Below are positions 15,717 to 38,000 of a DNA stretch of 64,000 nt, one piece after another. Positions within the stretch are counted from its first letter, which is position 1; each line of letters opens with the position of its first letter. Under the pieces are notes generated by a model that was given only the letters and a program-made list of their open reading frames with translations, was not told the origin of the DNA and did not search any database. The stretch is from Pseudomonas silesiensis (GTDB lineage Bacteria; Pseudomonadota; Gammaproteobacteria; Pseudomonadales; Pseudomonadaceae): the NCBI RefSeq assembly GCF_001661075.1, contig NZ_CP014870.1, positions 4,546,501 through 4,610,500 on the forward strand. Reading direction: 5' to 3'. The position numbers were made by a program, and so were the translations under genes.

Positions 15717-18428
15717 ATGGCCAGCTTGCTTTCCCGACTTTTTGGATTTCACGACAACCGCAGGGACGCGCGATTTGATGGGCCAAGCGTCCCAGTCTTG
15801 CCGACGCCCGATACCCGGCCAGTCCAGACATCTACGGCCTCGGAATTCAGCGTCGACGTATTGCAGCCGCTGAAGAATTGGAGTCATCCGCTTAAGGACA
15901 CGGGCAATCCGTTGGCACAGTTGACTCACATGGCCAAAGCCGCCGCGGGTTACTACCCGATCGGCCGCAGCGGGCTGTTTCACGGCGGCGTGCATTTCGA
16001 CAGCGGTACCGGCATCCCCCCGGATAAATCCGTGCACTGTCTGGCTGACGGTGAAGTGGTGGCCTACCGTGTCGACACGCAGGCGCCGACCACGCGCTAC
16101 TTCGTCAACACCATTACCGTCGGCAAACCCTTTTCGCGCAACTTCGTGTTGGTGCGCCATCGGTTACAACCACCGAAGATCGAAGGCAGCACGGACACAC
16201 CGCCCTGCCTGACCTTCTACAGCTTGTACATGCACTTGGAAGATTGGGCGGTGTATCAGAAGAACTCTGCCATCGCGCGTCCAACGTTCTGGCCGCAGAG
16301 CCCTACCCTGCGCGTCAAGCAGACAGCGAACGACTTCCGCTCCGGCCGGCTGGATCGGCCTGGCCTGAACGTGCGTCACATGGATAGGAAGCAGGGCAAG
16401 GTAATTGACCTGCTGCCACGCGGAGCAAAAGTGACCGTCAGTGGTACCGGGCTCTACCGCAAGCTGGAAAACCGTCTTGGCCCCACCGAGCTGATCAAGG
16501 CCGATGGCTCGCTAGCGGGCTACATCGCCGCCAGCATCCTGCAACCGATTGCTGGCAACGAGTACCGCATCACGTCGTCGAAAGCATTGGTCAATGTTCG
16601 AGCTGAACCCATCATTCCTTGCAAGGTGATTGCAGAGCTGCCGACTGGAACGATCGTCACTGTCAGCGGAGAGGGCGATTTCCGCAAGCTGGAGCGCATC
16701 AACCAGTACGTGCATTTCAACTGGCTGGAAGGCGAACAGGAACCTTTGGCAGCAGATCGTATAGTGGTGCTCGACCAGCCCGTTCCCATCAAGGCAGGGG
16801 ATCTGATCGGTCACCTCGGTAAATATCAGGACAGCGGCGCGGACCAGCCGGAACACAAGCTCCACCTGGAAGTGTTCAGTGGCGATGACATCGATATGTT
16901 CATCGAGGCCAGCCGCGAATGGGCTAAGCGCCTGCCGGACAGAGATAAAACCTGGCTGAAACTGGCCAAAGGCACCGCCGTCGTGGCTCATGAAGACAAT
17001 GTCACGGCCGCACAACTGAAGGCGATGAGTGCAGACAGTCCACTCAGTGCCGCCGACCTGCTGCTCCCCAAAAGGGTGCTGGATGGTCTGCGGGCAGAGG
17101 AGAAAATTATCGTTGCCGCGACAAGTGTGCACAAAGCTCGCAACTGGTATCGCCTCGATGGACTACTGCATGACGCGAACAACAACCTCCTCACAGGCTG
17201 GGTGTGCGAAGAAGTCGGCGTCACGCCTTGGTTCAGTTCATGGTCCTGGGAAGGTTACGACGTCATTTTCGATTTCAGCATGCCGAAGCACGCTATGGCG
17301 TCGTTTTTTAGCGCTGTCAACCGCTTCAGCGATGCGCAACGCGAGCAATTTCGCCCTCTGGCTGAAAAAGACAATCACGGGCCGATGAAGAGCCGGCTGT
17401 ACGACATCATCGACCGTAATCGCGACGGAAAGATGACCGCCGAAGAATTGCAAGCAGCCCTGCGCCTACCGGCCCACGCGCAAGCGATCTCGCAATTGAT
17501 CCTGCGCAAGGAAAGCGAATGGTTTCACCAGCCGAAGAAATGGGATGCGCTGGATGAATTGCTCGGCCATAGCGGCTCGACGCCGCACTTGAATTGGTTG
17601 GCGGAGAAACAGCGGATAAAAGAAATTAGTTGGTGGGGGGAAGTTGCGGATAAGGTGGGGTTGCCGTCTTGGGGGAGGCCATACCACTTTCATCCGATTG
17701 GGTTGGCAGGCTTGTTTTCGGAAACGCAAGAGCTAATCACCATGGAGATGTTGAAAGCTGCAGATCCGCAAGGAACCTCCAATTATCATCAAGAAATTTT
17801 GCCTTATCTAAATATGTATGCCCCTACGTATAAAATCGATACACCGTTGCGCATTGTACATTTTCTTGCGCAAGTTGGTCACGAAAGCCAATTCAAAGTA
17901 AAAAGCGAAAACGGTAATTACAGCCCTAGGAGAATGCGCGAGATATTTGGATGCAAAGGAGGTCAAAAAAATTACAACACAGGAGAGGATGACTGCGATC
18001 TGGGTCGGCTTCGAAGCAAGCTCTGGAGCCATGAACATCTCTACGCCAACAACGCGATAAAATTACTCAGTTATGTATATGCCGACAGAATGGGGAACAG
18101 AGGGGAAGAAACGCAAGATGGATATAATTATCGGGGCAGAGGAATTATTCAACTTACTGGTCGCTTTAACTACGAGCGCTACACTAGGATTCACAACACC
18201 GCAAATCCAAGCGATCTAAAAGATTTTGTAGTGAACCCTGACCTCATCATTGATGAACTGCAATATGGGGTAGAGTCAGCATTCGTTTACTGTGCGATGA
18301 CTAACTTTAATTTGGCTGCAGATGAAGATGATATAGAAAAAACAACGCAGATAATTAATGGTGGACAAAATGGCTTGCATGAGCGAAAGGAAATTTTGAA
18401 TAATATAAAATTAATTATGGATATATAA
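15717..18428 (+). CDS. Multidomain peptidoglycan-hydrolase-like protein: M23-like, SH3-like, EF-hand and GH19-like domains; candidate toxin effector
   Basis: A 903-residue protein without a signal peptide. Residues about 60-400 resemble a split LytM/M23 domain (GLFHGGVHFDSGTG early, KLHLEVFSG near 382) interrupted by two SH3b-like segments (KVTVSGTGLYRKL and VNVRAEPII...TVSGEGDFRKL). An EF-hand loop, DRNRDGKMTAEEL, lies near 563. The C-terminal part (about 690-903) looks like a GH19 chitinase/lysozyme domain: FLAQVGHESQFK with a likely catalytic Glu, and GYNYRGRGIIQLTGRFNYERY. From about base 17,690 the DNA is visibly AT-rich compared with the 5' part, so the GH19 end may have been acquired separately. 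AAGGAG lies 16-21 bases before the ATG. The architecture fits an exported or type VI-delivered cell-wall toxin, but no VgrG, PAAR or Hcp gene is in the window, so the route is inferred. Confidence 0.72.
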   Translation: MASLLSRLFGFHDNRRDARFDGPSVPVLPTPDTRPVQTSTASEFSVDVLQPLKNWSHPLKDTGNPLAQLTHMAKAAAGYYPIGRSGLFHGGVHFDSGTGIPPDKSVHCLADGEVVAYRVDTQAPTTRYFVNTITVGKPFSRNFVLVRHRLQPPKIEGSTDTPPCLTFYSLYMHLEDWAVYQKNSAIARPTFWPQSPTLRVKQTANDFRSGRLDRPGLNVRHMDRKQGKVIDLLPRGAKVTVSGTGLYRKLENRLGPTELIKADGSLAGYIAASILQPIAGNEYRITSSKALVNVRAEPIIPCKVIAELPTGTIVTVSGEGDFRKLERINQYVHFNWLEGEQEPLAADRIVVLDQPVPIKAGDLIGHLGKYQDSGADQPEHKLHLEVFSGDDIDMFIEASREWAKRLPDRDKTWLKLAKGTAVVAHEDNVTAAQLKAMSADSPLSAADLLLPKRVLDGLRAEEKIIVAATSVHKARNWYRLDGLLHDANNNLLTGWVCEEVGVTPWFSSWSWEGYDVIFDFSMPKHAMASFFSAVNRFSDAQREQFRPLAEKDNHGPMKSRLYDIIDRNRDGKMTAEELQAALRLPAHAQAISQLILRKESEWFHQPKKWDALDELLGHSGSTPHLNWLAEKQRIKEISWWGEVADKVGLPSWGRPYHFHPIGLAGLFSETQELITMEMLKAADPQGTSNYHQEILPYLNMYAPTYKIDTPLRIVHFLAQVGHESQFKVKSENGNYSPRRMREIFGCKGGQKNYNTGEDDCDLGRLRSKLWSHEHLYANNAIKLLSYVYADRMGNRGEETQDGYNYRGRGIIQLTGRFNYERYTRIHNTANPSDLKDFVVNPDLIIDELQYGVESAFVYCAMTNFNLAADEDDIEKTTQIINGGQNGLHERKEILNNIKLIMDI

Positions 18429-18432
18429 TCTC

Positions 18433-18933
18433 GTGAGAAAACTCTTAATATTTTTCATTTTTTGTGCCTCTACGGCCATTATTGCAGAGGAGATAGTTAC
18501 TACCGAGGACAATGATCTATGTTCATCAGATGAACAAGTCATCCTTCTCTGCAAGGCAGAATATAAAACTGCAGGAATTTGTGCATCTAAGAACCTTAGC
18601 AATTTAACAGGCTTTGCTCAGTACAGAGTTTTTGACATAGATAAAAAAATGATCGAGTTTGTTTTTCCAGAAAAGCTCCTGCCCCCTGATCGAAATTTCA
18701 TTATGGAGACTGAGCCACTGCCGGGTGGAATCGATGTTAAAATTAAATTTTCAAATAATGGACTTCTGTACATTATTCATGAACGAGATGCTCCAGTGAT
18801 GGGAGAGGGCTTCGAGGGTTTTAGCAAAATCATAGTCAGAAATAATGAGAAAATTCTTGAATCCATCAAATGCCTCAATGAAGATTCGGAAATACGACGA
18901 GCGGGTTACGACAGTTTTTTTACGCAAGACTAA
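18433..18933 (+). CDS. Small secreted protein, candidate immunity partner of the GH19-like protein
   Basis: A 166-residue protein with GTG start, 4 bases after the preceding stop. It opens with a Sec signal peptide (MRKLLIFFIFCASTAIIAEE) and so should be periplasmic. The mature part has conserved-looking cysteines (LCSSDEQVILLCKAEYKTAG and ICASKN, with a later KCLNED). I know this pattern only from uncharacterised proteobacterial proteins. The DNA is AT-rich like the adjoining GH19 coding region. A periplasmic partner encoded directly behind a peptidoglycan hydrolase is the classic immunity arrangement, but no direct evidence for inhibition is visible. Confidence 0.65.
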   Translation: MRKLLIFFIFCASTAIIAEEIVTTEDNDLCSSDEQVILLCKAEYKTAGICASKNLSNLTGFAQYRVFDIDKKMIEFVFPEKLLPPDRNFIMETEPLPGGIDVKIKFSNNGLLYIIHERDAPVMGEGFEGFSKIIVRNNEKILESIKCLNEDSEIRRAGYDSFFTQD

Positions 18934-18982
18934 TTTAATTATCCTAATAAAATATTAGCTGATCTTGATCAGAGATAATCAA

Positions 18983-19010
18983 CCGCCATTCTTTAATCAG
19001 GAATGGCGGG
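18983..19010 (+). terminator. Hairpin terminator between the immunity-like gene and the esterase
   Basis: Arms CCGCCATTC (18983-18991) and GAATGGCGG (19001-19009) pair perfectly over a 9-base loop. It could serve both converging genes; the T-rich tail is weak. Confidence 0.6.
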
Positions 19011-19025
19011 CATTGTCATTTCAAC

Positions 19026-19982
19026 TCAAAGTCGCGCCCGCACCCACCCAGCCACTTGCGCATGTATCCCTTCCACTTCACTCAGCAGCCCACCCATGCG
19101 CATGAAGTCATGGGTCATGCCCGGCTGTTCCAGCAGCGTCACCTCATTACCGGCAACACGCAGAAGCTCGGCATACGCCAGCCCTTCGTCATGCAACGGG
19201 TCATGCCCGGCCAGGTAGACCAGTGCCGGCGCAACGCCTGACAGATCGTCAGCCAGCAACGGCGAGCAGCGCCAGTCCGCCAGGTCCTGCGGCGTGCGGG
19301 CGTAATGGGCGTAGAACCAGTCCAGCGTCGGTGTCTCCAGCAGGTAGCCTTCGGCGAAGTCGCGGTGTGAGGCGCGCTTGGTGGTGGCATCTGTCACTGG
19401 ATACACCAGCACTTGCGCCTTGGGTTTCAACAGTGGTTCTGCAGGTTCGCGCACGGCCATGATCGACAACACCGTGGCCAGGGTCGCGCCGACGCTGTCA
19501 CCGGCTACGGCCACCCGCGATGCGTCCAGGCCATGGGCTGAGCCCTCGCGGACCAGCCAGTTGCCGGCATCGCAGGCGTCCTGCACCGGGGTCGGGAAAC
19601 GCCATTCCGGTGCCAGGCGGTAATCCACCGTCAACAGGGCGAAACCACCTTGGGCCGCCAGGCGTCGGCACAGTGCGTCGTGGGAATCGAGGCTGCCGAC
19701 CACGTAGCCACCGCCGTGGAAATACAGCATTACGGGCTGTAGCCCATCGATCGATTTGCCGCCGCGATACAGGCGTGCCGACAGGCTATGGCCGTCCCGT
19801 GCGGCAATGGTGAAGTCCTCGCAGGCAACGCTGTCCAGCGGCACGTCGAGAAACCCCGAGGAGGCTTCGAAGTCGATTCGTGCCTGTTGCGGCGACTGTT
19901 CGTGCATGGCGCGGCTTTTGCCGGTCAGGCGGCCGAATTCGGCGAGTTCGAGAAATGCTTCAAGTTCTGGCAAGACGGCCAT
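19026..19982 (-). CDS. HSL-family alpha/beta hydrolase (esterase)
   Basis: About 318 residues from the ATG at 19982, which has AAAGGATT upstream; the longer open frame to 20150 reads through REP sequence. Hormone-sensitive-lipase features are clear: oxyanion motif HGGGYVVG near residue 90, nucleophile elbow GDSVG near 160, DYRLAPEWRFPTPVQD, an acid in AGHDPLHDEG near 260 and the catalytic His in MTHDFMRM near 290. No signal peptide is seen, so it is cytoplasmic. It is the next gene downstream of the terminal NRPS, on the same strand after 194 bases holding a REP pair, so it may be co-expressed with pyoverdine genes. Substrate is unknown; it is not the NRPS-editing thioesterase, which is at 43.3-44.0 kb. 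Confidence 0.88.
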   Translation of the reverse strand: MAVLPELEAFLELAEFGRLTGKSRAMHEQSPQQARIDFEASSGFLDVPLDSVACEDFTIAARDGHSLSARLYRGGKSIDGLQPVMLYFHGGGYVVGSLDSHDALCRRLAAQGGFALLTVDYRLAPEWRFPTPVQDACDAGNWLVREGSAHGLDASRVAVAGDSVGATLATVLSIMAVREPAEPLLKPKAQVLVYPVTDATTKRASHRDFAEGYLLETPTLDWFYAHYARTPQDLADWRCSPLLADDLSGVAPALVYLAGHDPLHDEGLAYAELLRVAGNEVTLLEQPGMTHDFMRMGGLLSEVEGIHAQVAGWVRARL

Positions 19983-20051
19983 GGGATGAATCCTTTTACG
20001 CAATAGGGTCAATGGTCGGGCGGAACACAATATTGAATCGAGCGAAGATCC

Positions 20052-20166
20052 CCTGTAGGAGCTGGCTTGTCGGATCGCCGCACCGCAGCGAAGGACTTGA
20101 GAGCGCCGCTTTTTTTCCAGACACACCGCGTTATCGTTCTTCGCGGGCAAGCCTCGCTCCTACAGG
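20052..20166. repeat. REP pair between esterase and terminal NRPS
   Basis: Arms at about 20052-20094 (GTAGGAGCTGGCTTGTCGGATCGC type) and 20139-20166 (CTTCGCGGGCAAGCCTCGCTCC type). The arms are only partly complementary, like the chimeric pair at 8425. Confidence 0.75.
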
Positions 20167-20176
20167 AGGCTTTGTT

Positions 20177-32052
<11,876 letters not shown>

Positions 32053-32053
<1 letters not shown>

Positions 32054-35000
32054 CAGTTGATCTCCATCTCGTCCAGAAGCGACTCGAGCGCATCAAGACG
32101 TGCATCGTTGTTAGCCGGGGCGTGTTGCCCGGCCATGGCGGCATAAGCCTGCAGGTCGGTGGATTCGAACAGCGCGCGCAGCGGCAGCTCGATGCCCAGT
32201 TCCAGTTCCACGCGGGCGCTGGCCTGGGCGGCGAGCAGCGAATGCCCGCCCAATTCAAAGAAGTTGTCGCGCCGGCCGATCTGCGCCACGCCGAGCACCT
32301 CGGCCCAGATCGCCGCCAATTGCTGTTCGAGGTCGCCTTCGGGGGCTTCGAACGGTCGTTGCCAGTCCTCGGCATCGGGCAGCGGCAAAGCTTTGCGGTC
32401 GAGCTTGCCGTTGCCGGTCAGGGGCAAGGCCTCCAGCAGCAGCCAGTGACTCGGCACCATGTAGTCCGGCAGGTCTACCTTGAGCGCCGCGCGTAGGGTG
32501 TCGCGCCAGGCGATCGGGTCGTGCGGGGTGTGTTCGGCGACGACATAGGCGCAGAGCTGCGGCCCACCGTCGCCAACATGCACGCTCAGCACCGCCTGAC
32601 GTACGCCTGGCTGCGCCAGCAAGGCGGCCTCGATTTCCCCCAGCTCGATGCGGAAGCCGCGAATCTTCACTTGCTGGTCGATGCGGCCGAGGTAGTCGAT
32701 GCTGCCGTCGGCCCGCTGACGGGCCAGGTCGCCGCTGCGATACAGGCGTTGCGCGGCATCGAACGGGCTCGGCACGAAGCGTTCGGCGGTGAGGCCGAAA
32801 CGTCCGTGATAACCCCGGGCCAGGCCGGCGCCGGCGATGTACAACTCCCCCGCTACACCCATCGGCACCGGTTGCAACTGGCTGTCGAGCAAGTACCAGC
32901 GCAGGTCGCGGATCGGCAGGCCGATCGGGCTCTGGGCCTTGCCATCGAGGTCGGCCAGGCGGAGGGCGCGGTAGGTCACGTGCACTGTGGTTTCGGTGAT
33001 GCCGTACATGTTGACCAGAGTCGGCTGCTGGTCGCCGAAGCGTTCGAACCATGGACGCAGGCTGGCGACTTCGAGGGCTTCGCCGCCGAAGATCACCTGA
33101 CGCAGTGCCAGGGTTCGCGGGCTGGCGCAGACGATCGGCAACAGTTGACGGAACGCGCTCGGCGTCTGGTTCAGCACCGTCACGCCCTCATCACAGAGCA
33201 AACGGTGGAACGCTTGCGGCTCGCGGCTGATGTCATACGGCACGATGACCAGGCGCCCGCCGGTGCACAGCGAACCGAACAGCTCCCACACCGAGAAATC
33301 GAAGGCGTAGGAATGGAACAGGGTCCAGACATCGAACGGGCCGAAGTTGAATTCGGCTGCAGTGGCCGTGAGCAAACGCCCGACGTTGCCATGGCTGAGC
33401 AATGCGCCTTTTGGCCGGCCGGTGGAACCGGAGGTGTAGATCACGTAGGCGAGGTTTTCCGGGGCCGCCAGCGACGGCAGGTTGTCGGCGCTGTAGCCGT
33501 CCAGTCGCAACGATTCCAGGCTCAATACCTGCACGCCGTCGCGGGACGGTAAACCATCGATGAGGTGTTGTTGGGTCAGCAGCAGCGCGATGCCGCTGTC
33601 TTCGATCATGTAGCTCAGGCGCTCGGCCGGGTATTGCGGGTCCAGTGGCACGTAGGCGCCGCCGGCCTTGAGGATCGCCAGCAAACCGACCACCAGCGGC
33701 ATTGCCCGCTCGGTGGCGATGCCGACCCGTACCTCGGGACCGACGCCCTGCTCGCGCAGTTTGCGCGCCAGGCGGTTGGCCTGGGCGTTGAGTGCGGCGT
33801 AGGTCAGCCGTTCCCCTTCACAGGTGAGCGCGATTGCAGTCGGACGTTGCGCAGCCTGGGCTTCGATCAATTGGTGCAAGGTTGGCGACGGCGGCTGCAC
33901 CTCGAAGGCCGGGTTCCAGTGCTGGACCAGCTCATCGTAGTGCGGCGCTTGCAGCAACGGCAGTTCCGCGACTCGCTGCTGCGGATCCTCGACCACCGCT
34001 CGCAACAGGTTCAGCCACTGCTCGGCGAGGCGCAGCATGGACGCTTCATCGTACAAATCCGTGGCGTAGGTCAGGCTGGCGTCGAGGGTTTCGCCCTGCT
34101 CCTGGGTATCGAGCACCAGATCGAATTGCGTGGTGTGCTGCTGCCATTGCAGACGCTCGACTTGCAAGTCGGCGACAGTGCGCTCGACGCTGGCGCCCAA
34201 CTGCTGCTGGTGGTTGTAGAGCACCTGGAACAACGGGCTGTGATTGAGGCTGCGATCCGGCTGCAAGGCATCGACCAACTGCTCGAACGGCAAGTCCTGA
34301 TTGGCCTGCGCGCCCAATGCATTGTGTTTGACCTGTTGCAGCAAGGTGCTGAAAGTCTGCTGCCCGTCGATCTCGGCTCGCAGCACCTGGGTGTTGATGA
34401 AGAAGCCGATCAGGCCTTCGGTTTCAATGCGCGAACGCCCGGCGCTCGGCACGCCGATGCTGATGCTCGACTGGCCGCTCTGGCGATGCAGCAAGGTCTG
34501 GAAGCTCGCCAGCAACAGCATGAACAAGGTCACCTGTTGCTCCTGGGCGCGTTGACGCAAACCGGCCAGCAACGCGCGATCAACGTTCAATGCCAGGCTG
34601 GCGCCGCGCTCGGTGCGACGGGCCGGACGGGTGAGTTCGCTCGGTAACTCCAGCGGTGCCTGGCTGCCTGCCAGTTGCTCGCGCCACCAGTTGAGTTGCC
34701 GTGCGCCCTCGCCGGCTTGCAGCCAGTCGCGCTGCCAACGGGCGTAGTCGCTGTAGTTCACCGGCAAGCTATTCAGGTTCGCAGCCTTCCCTTCGACACC
34801 GGCCTGATACAGCGTGCTGAATTCATCGACCATGACCTGCATCGACCAGCCATCGGCGGCGATGTGGTGCACGGTCAGCACCAGCACATGCTCGTTGGCA
34901 TTGACTTGCAGCAGCAATACGCGCCACAGCGGGCCGTTGCGCAGGTCGAACGACCGGGCGATTTCTTCGGCCACGGCGCGGTCGATCGACAACTGATCGC

Positions 35001-38000
35001 AATGGCGCTCTTCCAGTTGCAGCGACAGGTTTTCGTGAAGCACGGGACGTGCCTGCTGACCGTCCTGTTCGAAGGTGGTGCGCAGGGTTTGGTGACGGGC
35101 CTGCAATTGAGCGAAGGCTTCGCGCAGGGCCTCGCGGTTCAGCGTGCCCTTGAGGCGCAGTGCGGCCGGAATGTTGTAGGCCGGACTCTGTGGATCCAGC
35201 TGCCAGAGAATCCATTGGCGTTGTTGGGCGTAAGACAGGATCTGAGGCTGATCGGCCGCCGCACGTTGCAGGACCGGTTGGCCGCTGATGCTCGCCCGTG
35301 CAGCACGCTCGGCAAACTCCGCCAGATTCGCGGCAGAGAACAGGCTGCTCACGGACAGTTCCAGCTGCAACTGCTGACGTACGCGGGAGATCACCTGCAG
35401 CACCAGGAGCGAGTGACCGCCCAACTCGAAGAAATTGTCGTTGCGACCCACGTGTTCGACCTGCAACACCTCTTGCCAGATCAGCGCCAGTTGCGTTTCC
35501 AGCCCTTCGGCGGGGGCTACGAATTCACGTTGTGCATCACTTGCTTCAACGCGCGGCAAGGCCTTGCGGTCGAGCTTGCCGTTGTTGTTGAGCGGCAGTC
35601 TGGCCAGCAGGATCAGATGGCTTGGCACCATGTATTCCGGCAGCGACTGACGCAGAACGGTTTTGAGTTCTTCCAGATATTCAGCCTGGGAAGCCACTGC
35701 ACCGCTGGCGACGACATACCCCACCAGTTGCGTCCCGTCCTGGGCGATGACGGCAGCTTCGCGCACTTCCTCATGGGCTTGCAGGCAGGCTTCGATCTCG
35801 CCCATTTCAATGCGCAAGCCGCGAATCTTCACTTGATGGTCGATGCGACCGACGTATTCCAGATTGCCGTCAGCGTTGTAGCGCGCCAGGTCACCACTGC
35901 GGTACAGGCGCGCGCCCGGCTCACGGGCAAAGGGGTCCGGCAGGAAACGTTCGGCGGTCAGCGCCGGGCGATAGAAGTAGCTTTGCGCCAGGCTGGCCGG
36001 AGCGCCGATGCACAATTCGCCAACGCCGCCGTTGGGCAGCAGCTGGCCGGCAGCGTCCAGCACATACAGCGCGCGACCGGCGATGGCGCGACCGATCGGG
36101 ATGCCAAACGCGTCGCTGGCATCCTCGAGACGGCATTCATGAACGCTGGACACCACGGTCGCCTCGGTCGGGCCGTAGGTGTTGAGCAACCGCACAGGGC
36201 TCAAACCGGCCTGATGCCACAAGCGCAAACCTTCCACCGACATGGCTTCGCCACCGACGTGAACCTGGCGCAAATCGCCCAGGCTGCTCACCACGCCGCT
36301 CGCACATTCGCGCGCCAGCAAATACCAGTAAGCCGCCGGCAAGTCCGCGACGGTCACACCTTGCCGGACGATTTCGGCGGCGAGTCGACCGGCATCCCAC
36401 AGGTCGTCGCCACGCATGATCAGCGCCGCGCCGACGCACAATGCCGGGAAGCACTGCTCGACGAAGCCATCGAAGCTGAAAGTCGCGAACTGCAGCACGC
36501 GGTCCGAAGCTGACAGCCGCGAATAGTCGGCGGCGGTCTGGCAGAACTCGCGCAGCGCCCCATGGGCAATGGCGACGCCCTTGGGTTGGCCGGTGGAGCC
36601 GGAGGTGTAGATGATGTAGGCAAGGTCTTCGGCGACCGCATGGTTTGGCGGATCGCTGTCGGGGAAACCGGCGCTGTCTTCGAGGCTGAGACGCCGCACA
36701 CCCGTCGACAGTGGCACATCTTCCAGCAGGCCGGACTCGCACAGCAGCAGGTCGAGTCGGCTGTCGTCGATCATGTAGGCCAGGCGCTCGGCCGGGTATT
36801 TCGGGTCCAGCGGTACATAGCCCGCGCCGCTTTTGAGCACCGCCAACAGGCTGACGATCAGTTGCGGACCGCGATGCAGTGCCAGGCCGACGCGCTTGCC
36901 GGGGCCGGCACCGTTTTCGATCAGACGATGAGCCAGGCGATTGGCCTGAGTGTTCAACTGGCCGTAGCTCAGGCCCTGACCATCAACCCGCAATGCCAGC
37001 GCATCTGGCGTGGCGGCGGCTTGAGCAGCGATCTGTTCGTGCACCAGACGGGTTGTGGATAACTCGACCACCGCCGGTTGGCTGATCGCAATCACAGCCT
37101 CTCTGCCGGCGGCATCGAGCAGCTCCAGCGCGCCGAGTGCCGCATCCGGCAGCGCGACCAATTGCGTCAGCAGGTGCTGCAGGTTGGCCGACAATTGGGC
37201 AACCTGGGCCGCACTGAATCGCGCCGCATCGTAGCTGAAGTCCAGGCTCAGGCCTTCGCCCAACTCGATGCCCAGGGTCAGTGGGTAGTGCGTGCGCTCG
37301 TGGTTGTGCAGGTTGGCGAACGACAGGCCGGCCGGTGCGCCCTGTTTCAGCGCTTCGGCCACCGGGAAGTTTTCGAACACCAGCAGGCTGTCGAACAGTG
37401 CAGCACCCTGTTGCCCCGCCCAGCCCTGAATGTCGTACAGCGGCACATGCTCGAACTCGCGCATGGCCAGGTTCAGCCCTTGCAGCTCGCCCAGCCACTG
37501 GCTGACGGTCTGATCCGGCTTCATCGCGCAGACCAGCGGCAAGGTGTTGATGAACAGTCCCAGTTGCTCTTCGATTCCTGGCAGCGGTGCGGATCGGCCG
37601 GCCACGGTAGCGCCGAAGACCACGCAATCCTGCCCGGTGTAGCGTTGCAACAACAGGCTCCAGGCTGCCTGCAGCACGGTGTTGAGGGTAACTTTCTGCT
37701 GACGGGCAAACTCGGCCAGACGCTGGGTTGCGCGGCTGTCGAGGGCGACGCGGTACGCTTCGCTGCCCTCGGCGCCCACCGGTGGACGCAGGGCTTCGGC
37801 CAGCAAGGTCGGGGCTTCCAGCGGCGCCAATGCCGCTTTCCAGAACTGCTCGCCAGCGGTGGCCGATTGCTGCTGCAGCCAGCCGAGGTAATCGCGGTAT
37901 TGTCCCGTCGGCGCTGGCAGCGATTGCCCGGCGGCGTAGTGCTGGATCACTTCGGCGAGCAACTGCGCGTTGCTCCAGCCGTCCATCAGGATGTGGTGGC

